A program made the translations under genes and the position numbers. Source: Allomyces arbusculus (Eukaryota > Blastocladiomycota > Blastocladiomycetes > Blastocladiales > Blastocladiaceae). Taken from it: a stretch of DNA of 62,838 nucleotides. This document shows, one piece after another, positions 11,322 through 22,325 of the stretch. The stretch's first letter is position 1, and every line of letters starts with the position of its first letter. Where the stretch lies: positions 1 through 62,838 of the forward strand of contig JADHYV010000092.1 in assembly GCA_027604705.1 (NCBI GenBank), in the 5' to 3' direction. Under the pieces are notes generated by a model. The model made no database searches, was not told the origin of the DNA, and saw nothing but the letters and a program-made list of their open reading frames with translations.

Positions 11322-12623
11322 ATGGGTCGCACTCAGAACGCGCAGGCCAAGACCGCCGCCGCGCCGGCGCTCCAGCAGCAGGCCTCGGTCAAGAACCAGC
11401 AGGTGCAGGTCAAGAACCAGCAACAGCATCAGTCGCAGCAGCAGCAGCAGCAGCAGCAACGCCCGTCGTCGCCGTCGAACAAGACGCAGCAGCAGAGCAC
11501 GCAGTCGCAGCAGCGCCCGGCCTCGCCGTCGAACAAGACGCAGCAGCAGACCACGCAGCAGTCGCAGCAGCGTCCGGCGTCGCCCTCGAACAAGCAGCAG
11601 CAGCAGCAGAACACGCAGCAGCAACAGGCCAAGTCGCAGAACGCGCAGCAGCAGCAGCAGCAGCAGCAGGCGCAGGCCAAGCTGCAGAACCAGCAGCAGA
11701 ACCAGCAGCAGAACCAGCAGAATTCGACCATGCGCGCGCAGTCGGCGCATCAAAAGACGGCCAACCCGGCTCAGCAGCAGCAACAGGCCAAGTCGCAGCA
11801 GCAGCAGTCGCAGGCTTCCCGCCTGCAGCAGAACACGGCTCAGAAGCAGGCCGCGCCGACGGGCCAGCCCATGCCAGTCGGTGCCATTCGCGCGCGCAAC
11901 GCGCACCCGGACGACGCGTTCGAGTCGGGCGCGTGGCTCTTTGACGACTCGGTCGCGCCCATGTGGCTCAAGTCGCAGCTGCCGGCGCCCAAGCAGCAGC
12001 AGCAGCAGCAGCAGCAGGCCTTGACGGCGCGCCCGCAGTCGGCGCAGATCAAGCTGTCGCAGCAGCAGCAGAACGCACAGCAGCATCAGCAGCAGCAGAA
12101 GTCGACCAACCAGACCCAGAACCAGCAGCAGGCCAAGCAGCAGACGTCGAGCCAGAACCAGCAGCGCCCGGCCTCGCCAAACAACAAGCAGGCCACCGCG
12201 CAGCCGATCCAGAAGCAGACGCAGCAGCAGCAGCGCCCGACGACGGCACAAGCCAAGCCCGCGACGCAGTCGGTGCAGCATCAGCAGAGCCAGAACCAGC
12301 GCCCCACGTCGCCCAACAACAAGCAGGCGCCGTCGCAGTCGCAGTCGCAGCAGTTGCAGCAGCAACAGCAGCGCCCATCGTCTCCGTTGAACAAGCAGCA
12401 GCAGCAACAGCAGCGGCGGCCGATGTCGGCCCAGACCAAGCTGACGCAGCAGCAGCAGGCCCAGGCGCCCCAGCAGCAACAGCAGACGACCAAAAACTCG
12501 CCGATCCAGCAGCAGCAGCAACAGAAGCAGAACGCTCCGGGCAAGCAACAGCAACAACAGCAGTCTCAGCAGCGTCCGGCGTCGCCCACGGGCAAGCGCG
12601 CGCCGTCGACCTCGCGCAAGTAA
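11322..12623 (+). CDS. Gln-rich low-complexity protein with RPxSPxNK repeats
   Basis: An intronless frame of 433 residues, mostly Gln, Ser, Ala, Asn and Lys, encoded largely by CAG runs. Between the polyQ tracts the motif RPxSPxNK recurs at least six times (RPSSPSNK, RPASPSNK twice, RPASPNNK, RPTSPNNK, RPSSPLNK), with a variant RPASPTGK near the end. One island of ordinary composition lies at about residues 180-223 (PVGAIRARNAHPDD, FESGAWLFDDSVAPMW). The C-terminus is basic (KRAPSTSRK). The ATG at 11322 sits in a good context after a pyrimidine-rich leader. No known domain is recognised; such composition is common in RNA-granule or prion-like proteins, but that is only analogy. The 466-residue Leu/Arg frame on the other strand is a shadow. 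Confidence 0.75.
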   Translation: MGRTQNAQAKTAAAPALQQQASVKNQQVQVKNQQQHQSQQQQQQQQRPSSPSNKTQQQSTQSQQRPASPSNKTQQQTTQQSQQRPASPSNKQQQQQNTQQQQAKSQNAQQQQQQQQAQAKLQNQQQNQQQNQQNSTMRAQSAHQKTANPAQQQQQAKSQQQQSQASRLQQNTAQKQAAPTGQPMPVGAIRARNAHPDDAFESGAWLFDDSVAPMWLKSQLPAPKQQQQQQQQALTARPQSAQIKLSQQQQNAQQHQQQQKSTNQTQNQQQAKQQTSSQNQQRPASPNNKQATAQPIQKQTQQQQRPTTAQAKPATQSVQHQQSQNQRPTSPNNKQAPSQSQSQQLQQQQQRPSSPLNKQQQQQQRRPMSAQTKLTQQQQAQAPQQQQQTTKNSPIQQQQQQKQNAPGKQQQQQQSQQRPASPTGKRAPSTSRK

Positions 12624-13189
12624 GCAAAGAAGTGGACGCGTCGTCCGCCCCTGGTGTGATTAATACCCTTTCGTGGAAGACGTAGAAGCGCTGTTGGAAT
12701 GAAGAGCAATATGAAATCCGTTCCCTGTTCGTTGAATTTTGTGGATTGATGGTTACCTGCAGTAAGTGGGGTGCGAATCCGCGACGCTGGGTTCGCGGCA
12801 CTTCATCCGCGCCACACCATCCGCTGTACATCTGCTATCCGCTGCAGCCAAGCGACAGTCATCTGGAAAAATAATGGGGCGCGTGTGTATGTACTGCAAA
12901 CAAGAGTGTCGGGGGAATGCGAGAAGAGTGAATGGCGACGCCGCTGTGAATGCGGGCAAACGAAGTGGCAAACGAAAAGAATCGAAATCAACAACAAAAC
13001 GACGACAACAACGATTAATCATGGGCATCGCAACAACAACACAAGTCGACATCAGCGGCCACCAACTTCCCTTCGATTGCCGCCGCTGCTCCGGCCAGCA
13101 CAGGCTGGCCGACATCTTGCAGGCACACGCCTGCCTCTTCCACTCTATCATCCTCTTCTTCGGCGCCACCTGGGCACTGATACACCTCC
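12624..13189. other. Intergenic between convergent genes
   Basis: It holds the 3' ends of the Gln-rich gene (+) and the bHLH gene (-). No conserved frame was seen. Confidence 0.4.
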
Positions 13190-15335
13190 TCAGTTCATGA
13201 GCGTCACGCTCGCGTGTGCCGTGCGCAGCATCGGTGCCGACGTCCACGCTACATTCCCGGCGCCTACCGATACCGATACCGAGCTCGATACTCGCGGCGC
13301 AATCGGGCGCGGCTGCGTGGCCCCGCGCGCCGCAATTGGGCGAGGCTGGATCGGCTTGGGCAGGAGCAGGGGCTTGGACGCCGGTAGCGAGCCCGTTAGG
13401 GACGACGACGCCGACGACGTGGCCAGCGCAGGTGCGGCCGTCGTGTAGACGACGGTCGTGGTGGTCGGGGCGGCGGGGGCCACGGCACTGGACGCCGTGG
13501 ACCCCGCCGAAATAATTCGTGCAGTGCCGTGCGGCGGCGAAATGGCAACGGGCACGGGGTACGCCGGGAAGGCTGCGGTCGAGGTGGGCGCGCCGGTCGC
13601 AATAAAAGACGACGACGTCGGTGGAGGTGCGGGGGTACTGGCGATAATATACGGCGCCGACGAGTGGGCCGGCTGCGCGGGCGTCGGCGCGGGAGTCGGG
13701 CCCGCAGGCCACCCGTACGACGTGTAGGATGGCGCGCTCGTGGCCAAGGTGACGGCGGTCGTGACCGTGGACGTCGGCCCCGGGCCCGGTGGGGGTGCCG
13801 TGTGGTGCGCTACCTGCTGCGGCGGCAGCTGCTGGACCATGAACGGCAGCCGCGTGTCCATGGGGACGGGCTGGCTCGCGGCCGCGCGCTGCACGCACTG
13901 CGGGCACCCGGAGCAGTCGAACGACGTGTTGGCGACCGAGTCGGTCATGGTCGGCGCAGTGGCCACCGGTGCGGGGGTCGGGGCAACGACAACGGTCGCG
14001 ACGGCACTCGACTTGTGGGTCGGGTAGTGCGTCGCCGGAATCATGGTCATCGACGGGAACGACGGCATTGTGTCCATGGTGACCTTGGAGTAGGCCGCAG
14101 TGTGCGGCATGGGCGAATCGGTCCCGGCGCCCGCAGCACCAATCACCGACGCCATGGCTGCCCCCGACAGCGCAAACGAGGCCGGCGGCGAGCCAGCGTG
14201 GTACCCCACCGGCACAGACGCGGTCAGCGCGTCGGGGTCGGGCTTGATGGCCACGTTCATGCCTGGGCTGCTGGCCGGCGACGGGCCCGCCGCCTGCGCG
14301 GCCGCGCGCTGGTGGGCAATGGCCACCTCGACTGTCTTCCAGTCGACGCCGCGCTCGAGAAGCAGGTTGCGCATCACGTTGCGTTCGAGAATCAGTTCCT
14401 CGCTCTGCGCCGTCAAGTGGCGCACGAGCTCGACGGTGAGCCGCAGGACCGTGGCCTTGTTGAGCGCGGCACCCTTATGCAGGCCGAGCGGGAGAAGGTC
14501 CGATAGGTCGAGGATACTCTGGTTGATTTGATCTGTTCGGTTGAATGGGGAGGGAGGAGGACAAAAATGGATCAGATATGCGTTTGAACAATAGACAAAG
14601 CGGCATGCATGGGGGTTGGTCACCCGACCCCACCGTGCGATCCACCACCCCAAAAGTGTTCGAGAACAGTGGCGGGCCGTAAATACATAGAAAGAAATAC
14701 GAACCACGGCGGCGGCGCTCAATGATGTTGTGGTTCTCGCGACGCATGCGGCGGTGCTCCTGCTGCTCCTCTTCGGTGGCCACGGGCTGGCTAGATTGTG
14801 AAAAGAAAGCAAGAGCGGCATGCAAGTCAGGACATGATGGCTCTCATGCAATAACATGTCGGGTGCAGCCGCAGGTCGCGGTCACGCCGCTTCTCCACCC
14901 TCACGCGTTCGTGACTCGCGCACGGCCCCGACCCGACTGCGGGAGCACGTACTTGAGAATGTTGACGCCGCTCACCGTGTAGACGACCTTGCGCGGGCGG
15001 CCGCGCTTGCGCTTGAGCGGCGGCTCCTCGTCGTCGATCATGTCGTCGTCAACGTAGATTTCCGTCGGGCCCGTGTAGATCGCGGAGCTGGCGGCGCCGT
15101 GGCCCGGATCGTCGGGCGCGTGGTGGTGCGATTGCATTGGATTCGAGCCGGGTCTGGCGGCCACGGGCGCTCCAGGCGGCACGCTAGCGGGGGGAGCATG
15201 TTGCTGCTGGTGCCCCTGCTGGCCAGGGCCGGCCAGCGTCGATGGGTCGGCGACGGCGGCCGCGTGCGGCTGGTGCGGCGGCGCCGGGGCCAGTTGGGCC
15301 GTGGCGGTCGCGAGGTGCTGCGTTGTCATGGCCAT
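13190..15335 (-). CDS. bHLH transcription factor with an AT-hook
   Basis: Exons 15335-14953, 14790-14705 and 14532-13190 give 603 residues. An AT-hook-like motif, KRKRGRPRKV, lies near residue 110 behind an acidic patch (DDDMIDDEEPP). The basic region RRENHNIIERRRR (about 146-158) has the His, Glu and Arg positions that contact CACGTG-type E-boxes. After an intron the helix-loop-helix continues as DQINQSILDLSDLLP ... GAALNKATVLRLTVELVRHL, followed by a short leucine-containing helix. This resembles the MiT/TFE and Rtg3 group rather than Myc. The remaining ~370 residues are Pro/Ala/Thr/Ser-rich and probably an activation region, with a CSGCPQC cluster. The bHLH is split exactly inside the basic region by the second intron (172 nt), and the first intron is 162 nt; both are long for this window. 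Confidence 0.85.
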
Positions 15336-16133
15336 TTGGGCGGGCGGGCGGCGTGGTCGGTGCGGGTGGAGGGGGGCGGGCGGAAGCTGGTGGGCGAGGG
15401 CGTTGCGGCGGGTGCGGACGCGGGCGGGCGCGTGTTGGCAGCGGGGTGGGCAATGTCCTTGACGAAGAAAGGGAAACGAGCGGGTCGAGAGGTCGAGAAC
15501 GGCGGGGAGGTGGAAGCGCTGGCACGGCCCTGTCGTTAACGGCAACACACAACGGGCCCCGGAATCCAATCGGAAAGCGCATGGGATTTCGGCGCAAAAT
15601 CCCTTCCCAGCCCGATCGCGCCACGCTGCTGGTCAAAATGGGCAGGCGGGCCAAGGTGGGCGCCGTGGCCCGACGTGGCGTGCTTGGCGCATCATCGCAA
15701 GCGCGCCCACGTGTCGCTTGCCGCGCGCGTGCGCCGCCCCGCCGTTTCGCCTGTCACGCGCGCATTTTCGGATCCGCCGCCGAAAGCGGCCACCATCAAG
15801 CTCGACATCAAAGCACACGGACCTGTCGTCGTCGAAACATCCACGTCTCACATGGTGACCAGTCCCCTATCGCCGTCGCAGCGGCCATGAGACCGCTGAG
15901 GCCGCGCTGGGAAATGGGCAAGTGAGACGGTGGGAGACGCGCGCGTCGGGGGACCGAGCGCAAGTCCTGCTCGTGCCCCTATCTCTTCGCGAATCCACAA
16001 GCACGAGGGCACAGGATACCAAAAATCGATCATGCATTTCGACGACGGCACGTCCAGGCGCCGTCGGCAATTGCGCGTGCTATTCCAATCGACGCGCTCT
16101 CCGACAATCGACGCCGCGCACCCCGGCTGGCGC
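15336..16133. other. Intergenic, upstream of the bHLH gene
   Basis: GC-rich sequence with no convincing frame. It probably contains the bHLH promoter and the 3' region of the Tim21/Coa1-like gene. Confidence 0.4.
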
Positions 16134-17290
16134 TCACCGCAAGCGCAACAGGCTCTTGAACACGGTCGACTTGTCGTCCCCCTCGTAGATGAGCCGCTCG
16201 CCCGTCTTGTCAATGTCAACCGCCAACGACTTGTAGACGTAGTGCCCACGCACGCGCCGCGACACGTCCATCGACACGACCGCGTTCCCGAGCGTGCCCT
16301 GTACGCCAAACACGAGCTGCAACCGCTTCGGGCCCGCATACGTCGGGTAATACACGCCTCGCCAGCCCTGAGCAAACTGGATCCCGCCCTGCACCGATGC
16401 CGCCTACAAGCACCGATGGTTGGGTCCGTGACTGAGGGGGGTGGAAAAGGTGCGCAGCGGCCGCAAGAGCACAGCGTACCTGGAATGGGGCCACCTTGAA
16501 CGCGCCAATGCGCTGCAGCAACGTCACGTCCTTCTCAAGTCGCTTGACCGTCTCCACCACCGCGTGTGCCGGACTGCGCACACCAAACCGCTGCAGGCCC
16601 AGCGTCATGCCCGTCAGCACGCCCGTCGCGAGCATGCCGCCCACAAAGAAACCAATCTCGCCCATGTCCCACAGCGAGAAGCCTGTTGTGAAGAAGCAAT
16701 CGTCGGTCAGCTGGCTATCTCCACAACTCGTTGTCGACGAGGACGTGGGTAGACGCACCAATCCAGAAATCGGAAATCGCCGACGTGAACCAGTAGAAGA
16801 CATACAGGCCAGCGCCCACTATAATTGATAAAAAGAAATGCGGTCAAATACATGTCCGCGACAACATCCGAAATCGGATCATCAAACGGCGAGACAAACC
16901 CATGGCGTAGCGCGTCACTCGCCTGCCCAGGCCGCGCAGCTTGTCCAGCCGCGACTGCATCGTGGGCGGACCCTCGAGCGGCGCCTTGACAATCGTCTGC
17001 ACGCCCGTTGGTGGCGCAACATTCTTGGATGCCGATGCCGGATCAATTTCTTGCAACAGATGCCGGCTCGTCGTGAAAGACCGTGCGATTGGAGCATTCT
17101 TGGACCATGGCTGATTCCTTGCAGCAATCGTTGAAGCGGGTCGCAGCGTAAAGTGTTGCATCCGGGTGCTGGCGAGGTCGGCGAGCGCGGTTCGTGCCGC
17201 CAATTGCGGTCCACATACGCGAACCGCGACGAGGAAGCTGGTGCTGCTGCGCGCAGCAAGTCGCGGCAACAGTCGAGTGCTGGAGATCAT
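16134..17290 (-). CDS. Mitochondrial inner-membrane protein, Tim21/Coa1-like
   Basis: Exons 17290-16900, 16818-16759, 16682-16480 and 16403-16134 give 307 residues. The N-terminus (MISSTRLLPRLAARSS ... ARSFTTSRHLLQ) is a clear mitochondrial presequence. Two hydrophobic segments follow, about 131-150 (GLYVFYWFTSAISDFWIGF) and 158-180 (GFFVGGMLATGVLTGMTLGL). The C-terminal domain has the pattern of the Tim21/Coa1 fold: KRLQLVFGVQG, then GNAVVSMDV, then YVYKSLAVDI and GERLIYEGD. In those families the soluble domain faces the intermembrane space and contacts the TIM23 translocase or respiratory-chain assembly intermediates. A second hydrophobic segment is unusual for Tim21, which has one. The family call is by pattern only, so treat the function as tentative. 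Confidence 0.6.
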
Positions 17291-17723
17291 GGTTGTTGGT
17301 TGAAGACGTGGAAGAAATGATGGTGGTCCATGTTTTCTTTCTGTTGCATGTTGCTGTGTTTGGTCTGCACATGACCGCGTTTCAACTCACCGATGCTCCT
17401 GACACGGATCCGCGCCAACGATCGTCCACGTTTCTGTTCCCGACTGCCTAAGCCAACTTTGGAATCGCTTTGGACCATCAATCCTCTCCTCCAAACGCCA
17501 GCAACTCCCAGCAATCTGTTCGGGGTCGGCACCCGCACGCACCAGACCGACCGGGACCACCACGAATAGCGACAGTTGCAACTGCACCGACATTGACGTC
17601 GTACTTCGGCCAACCGCAGCACATTTGCTTGCTCAGCACCCGCAAGCAAAAGAGCAACTTTCGGGGGTAGTTGCTGTGATTTTTTTCGAGCTCATCGGAC
17701 CTGTTTTACCGCACAGCGATACC
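17291..17723. promoter_or_regulatory. Divergent upstream region
   Basis: It lies between the starts of the Tim21-like gene (-) and the CDF transporter gene (+) and so must carry both promoters. No specific element was recognised. Confidence 0.35.
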
Positions 17724-19615
17724 ATGGAGCCCTTGCCCGCGGGATCCATGGCGGGGCCAAGCCTCGCCATGCAGCAGCAGCCGCAGGTATGGACGAGATC
17801 GCATGTGCAATCCATTTCTACGCGGCACGGAAACCTTTTCCACCGTGTTTGCCCCGGTGATTTGCACGGGGGCGGGAAGGAGAGACTGGTTGCTGCTGAT
17901 TTGGCGCTTTGGCAATATATTCCGTCATTGACGTTCTGTTGTCGTTCTTTCCTTCCCATGCCTATCCTGTGGCGAGCAGGCGACGCTGCACCATTTCCAT
18001 TCCCATTCGGGCGGGCACGCTGGCCATGACCACGCCCACCATCACCATCACCACGACAACCACGCGCATACCCACGGCCCAGCGTGCAGTCACGGCCATG
18101 CGCACGCGCACTCGCACGACCATGCACACGGTCACGCTCATTTGCACGGTCATACGCACGATCATGGCCATTCGCACGATCACAGCCACTCGCACAGCCA
18201 TGGCCATTCGCATGCGCACGACCACCACGGGCATGATCATGGCCATCATCACCCCCACGACCACGCCCACGATCACGGCCACGCACATGCGCACGGGTCG
18301 TGCGGGCACGACCACGGCCACGGCCACGACCACCATCACCACCACCATACTGCCATCGCAACACGATCGGGTGTCCGCGTCACGTCTTGGGCACACGTCG
18401 TGCAGCATGCGCTCTCGGCTAACTCGACGGAAGCATTGTGGAGCGCCATCTTGGCCGCCGCGACCGTGGCTCTGTTTTACATTGGCCATTCGCACGGGTC
18501 GCTCGGTACGTGAATAATGAGACTTCACTTCGTGGACGTTTTGCCAAACGGGAGACTGACACCTGCGCGTGCCGGACGTAGCATTGCAATCCTACGCGTT
18601 CTTGTTCCTGTTCGATCTCGGCGGGCTCGGCAACGTGCTCTTCTCGTCGTGCCTGTCAAACGGGTTGATTGTGGCCAATGACCCGGAGCATTACAGTTTC
18701 GGGTACGCGATACGCGAATTTCTCCACTTCTTCGAGCGAGCGCAATTGTAACCCCATTCGTACCCGATTATGTAGCGTCCAGCGGCTCGAGGTCGTTTAC
18801 GCTTTCTGCAACGCCCTCTCGCTCCTGTTTGGCGGCATGTACGCGCTCAAGGAGTCGCTCGAGCACGTCCTGCAGCCCGAAGAGCACGCTGAGCACGTGG
18901 GGTACGGGTGGGCAAATTGCCAGGGTTGCAGACGTGTGCTTGGCTCACAGTTGGCCCACTTCCGTAGGAGCGTCTCGGTCCTGATCCCGATCGTTTTTGC
19001 CGCGCTCGGCATTGTCGGCACCGTCCACGCCAAGATCCACCACCAGTACCACAACCGTACGTATCACCTTCCCGCATGTCCGCCACTTTCTCTCCGCACT
19101 CACCCTTCCACATCCCTCTAGTCACCGCGCGCACGCACCCCACCGACTGGCCACACCACCCGTCCATCCAAGCGCACATCCTCGCGTCGCTCATCCTCAT
19201 CGCGCGCGTCTGGGTGCAAGCCATGTACGCGGCGGCCCCCGCACGCACCGTCGTGCACGTCGTCCCCGTGATCGATGCCGCTGCGGCCGCGGCGATCGGC
19301 GTGTTCGTTCTGATGCGCCGTGCGGCCCCGCTCGCGGCCGCTACGGGCCATTTGCTCATGCAAGCGACCGACGACGCCGATACGGTCGCGCGCGTCTGCG
19401 CGCAGATCGCGGCCGACCCGGATGTCGCGCAGATTTTGGGCGTGCAGTGCTGGCGCGCGGCGTGGCGGCATCGCGTGGGGAGTCTGCACGTGCAGGTGCG
19501 CGCGGGCGCGGATTCGGCGGCGGTCCGCGCGAGGGCGCATGCGGTCCTGGCGGGGTCGCCAGTCGCGGGGGAGTGGTGGGTGCAGACGGAGAAGGGCGGG
19601 CATCAGTGGATTTGA
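17724..19615 (+). CDS. His-rich CDF-family zinc transporter, ZnT6/Zrg17 type
   Basis: Exons 17724-17786, 17980-18505, 18582-18702, 18776-18901, 18968-19056 and 19122-19615 give 472 residues. Residues ~22-135 are an extreme His-rich stretch (repeats of HxH, HGHSH, HDH), a cytosolic metal-binding tail. Six hydrophobic segments follow at about 170-190, 198-223, 243-262, 281-300, 325-345 and 352-375, then a cytosolic C-terminal domain. FDLGGLGNVLFSSCLS and YSFGVQRLEVVYAFCNALSLLFG match the CDF fold, closest to ZnT6/Zrg17. Transporting CDFs have HxxxD in both TM2 and TM5. Here TM2 has LxxxD and TM5 has HxxxS, so the transport site looks incomplete, as in ZnT6-type subunits that work as partners of a ZnT5/Msc2-type protein in the secretory pathway. 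Confidence 0.85.
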
Positions 19616-20047
19616 TGCGCGGAAGGGTGATTGATTGATTTTGATAGACTTGTGCTTGGTGAATGGATTTCGTTCAACTGCGGCAGCGCCGCGACAGAAT
19701 GGTCCAGAAAGGGTTTCATCCAACACGCCAGCAATCGAATCAAGCGGAATCAAGCAGAGCAGAACGAACGTAAAGCAGTAACAGCCTGAGGGGAAATGAA
19801 CAAATGAAGAAAATGTGTTGTTGGGCGCCAGTTGGTGCAACCGGCCCGACAAGGGACAAGAATGATCAAGGGGGGGGGGGGGGGCAATCAACAAGGCAAT
19901 TCAGAAATGAATAGAGAGAGCTCGGTAAGGTATCTCGCGTCAAGTGTGTGGAGCGAGCAACGTGAAAGAAAAACGGGCCACAAACCAGGAAGAAAACGAA
20001 ATCAAAAGGATATCAACAGCCCTCAGCCGCGCCGCGCCGAGGTTCAC
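19616..20047. other. Intergenic between convergent genes, with a 15-G run
   Basis: It separates two convergent 3' ends. A homopolymer of about 15 G lies at 19870-19884. Nothing else is recognised. Confidence 0.5.
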
Positions 20048-22325
20048 TCACGCCGACTCGATCATCTCCTGTGCGACCGCGCCGTCGACGCTCTCTTCCT
20101 CCCCTTCCACGCCGTGCGCGGTCGCCGCCGCCGCCGCTGCCATGGCCTTCGGGTTCGTGCGCCGGTCGCGCTGCACCGTGACTGCGCGCCCGTGCAGCAA
20201 CTTGCCGTGCAGCTTGGCAATCGCGAGTGCAGCAATCTCCTCCGGGTCCATGTCGGCGGCATCGACCATCCCGGCCGCATCCGCATGTTCCGGATCAATC
20301 CCACCAATTGCGACGAGCGCGTACATGGCATTCGGCTTGTGGAAGACGCTGCGCAGCACGATCCGGCCCACGGGCACGAACCCGTGCGTGCGCACCCAGT
20401 TGCGCACCTCGTACCACTTGGTCTTGCTGCTGAGCCCGCCGCAGTAGATCGAGATCGTCGGCTTGGAGTCGGCGGCGCTCGTGTCCACTTTCTCCACCGC
20501 CTTGTCCCCGGCCTTGGACTCGCTCGCGTCGGCGGGAAGCACGAGCGTCGCCGACGACGACGCGGCCGATGCCGGTGCGATCGTCTGCGCAAGGGACGAC
20601 ATGGGCTTGGGCTCGTATCCGGGCGGGTACGTCAAGTCGCGCGCCGGTCCCCCTGCGCCATTGGACGGCGTGCCCACGGCCTTGTGTTCGAACCCAAACC
20701 CGGGCGGCGGGGTCACTGTCCGCGCCGAGGTCGTCGCCCCCGATACCTCGGCAGCCTCGTCCGGCTTCTGCTCCTGCTCCGCGTGCTGCTGCCGCTGCGT
20801 CTGCTGCACCGGCACCGGCGCCGGGGGTTGGCCGTCTGGACGGCGCTTCCCTCGCATGTCCGGCGAGAACCGCGATACTTCGAGCTTCCGCCCGCCAATG
20901 ACGAGCCCATTCATTTCAGTCAACGCGCGCTCCACGTCCTCGACCGACGACAGCACGACCGTGCCGTACCCGCGGTGCAGGATCGGCGTCGACTCGCGCG
21001 CGCCGCTGGTCTCCGCGTGCTGCTGTTCTTCTTGACTCCCCCGCCGCGCGCCACGCACAAGGTGCCCCGGAATCCGATCATAGAAACTGTGCGGCGCCGG
21101 GATCAAATTGACCGATTTCACGGCAAACCCATGGTCTTCAAACACCGCACGGACGCGCGCGCGCTTGGTCGTCATCGGGATCCCTGACACCCACAGTGTC
21201 TCGTGCACCGTGCCGTGCATGAAGTGCGGGCGCACTTTCACGACGCGTCCGAGCACGCCGAGGTCCATGCCGTGCAGCGCCTGCGCCACGTCGCGCGCGT
21301 CCTGCACCGACAAAAGCGTGACGGCCGCCTGGCCCAACGGTTTGCCGGATTCGCGGTCGGTGGCCAAGTCGACGTGCGAAACGGCCACGTTGGTCTCGGA
21401 TTCGATCAGGTGCTTGATGTCGCGCCACGACAAGTCGTACGGGAGGTTACCGAGCCACAGGACGTGGCTCTGAATCGCAGCGACGTCGAGCGGCTCGTTG
21501 GCCGACGGACGCGTGCGGTGCGACAAGGACGAGGGCGCGGTGGTGGTGGAGTCGGATGGCGCGCCGGTGGAGCGTGATGCGGCGGCGGGTTTCCGCTTCT
21601 TGCCGTGCGCTGGACGCGTCGTCGACGCGTTTCCTGCTGCCGCCAAATGCTCGGTGGCCGTCGCGGCGTCGGCGGTCAGTGCGGGCGCATCGGGCACGCC
21701 ATCATCCCCGCTCGCGGCCGAGACGCGCGTCGTCGTTGCCGTCGTGGTTGTCGCGGCGGGTGCCGTATGCGGCCGTTTCCCGGCCTTGTGCCCGAGCGTG
21801 CGGTCAAAGACGACGCGAATCTGTTGGCCCTGGAAGTCAGATCGGTTGAACCGCTCTACGCCATGAAACAACTGTCAGCTCCTGGGACCCGTGATTGAAT
21901 GCAAGTCGCCCCAAGTACGCACTCAGCGCCTCGTGCGCGCCGTCCTCGTCGCGAAACGCGACAAACGCGGTGCCGAGCTGGTGGCCGTCGGCGTCGACTT
22001 GCACGTCGACGCGGTCGATCGCGCCGGCGGCGCCGAGGTACTCGCCGAGGTCCTTGGGCTGCGTCGGGATGGGCAGCTAAAAGGGGATTGATCGTTAGCG
22101 CTGATTCGTCGTTTGGGGATGGATGGGTCGCGGCGCAGTTGGTACCTTGCTCACAAAGACAAACCGCGACGGCGTGACCGTCTGGCGCAAAGGGCGGAAC
22201 GGGCGCGGCGCCTTGGTGGTGGTGGCGGCGGTGGACGGCTTACCGGCGGCGCCCGCGGACACGGCGGCGGGCGGCGCGGATGCGGGTGCGGATGCGGATG
22301 CGGGGGGAGCGTCGGCGGCAGACAT
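20048..22325 (-). CDS. Protein with four RNA-recognition motifs
   Basis: Exons 22325-22146, 22076-21923 and 21855-20048 give 713 residues. RRM1 (about 53-132) is built across all three exons: FVFVSKLPIP, then GTAFVAFRDEDGAREAL, then FQGQQIRVVFD. RRM2 (about 242-325) starts SHVLWLGNLPYDLS. RRM3 (about 331-440) starts ETLWVSGIPM, has a long insert, and resumes at GYGTVVLSSVEDVERAL. RRM4 (about 565-680) starts ISIYCGGLSS and keeps NAMYALVAIGG. The RNP1/RNP2 aromatic positions are only partly kept, notably in RRM2 and RRM4, so some may be protein-binding. The linkers are Ala/Thr-rich or Gln-rich. I cannot assign it to a named family. It is divergent from ALKBH7. The first intron (22145-22077) splits RRM1 after its first strand. 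Confidence 0.8.

Noticed and set aside
11157-12557. A Leu/Arg-rich 466-residue antisense frame
   Set aside because: It is the reverse complement of CAG repeats (CTG = Leu) and not independent coding sequence.
12750-12835. tRNA-like B-box sequence (GGATTCGCACC on the minus strand)
   Set aside because: The bases around it do not pair as a T-arm and no acceptor stem or anticodon arm can be drawn.
19832-21187. A 451-residue plus-strand frame over the RRM gene
   Set aside because: It is Arg/His/Leu-rich without motifs; the minus strand encodes four RRMs.
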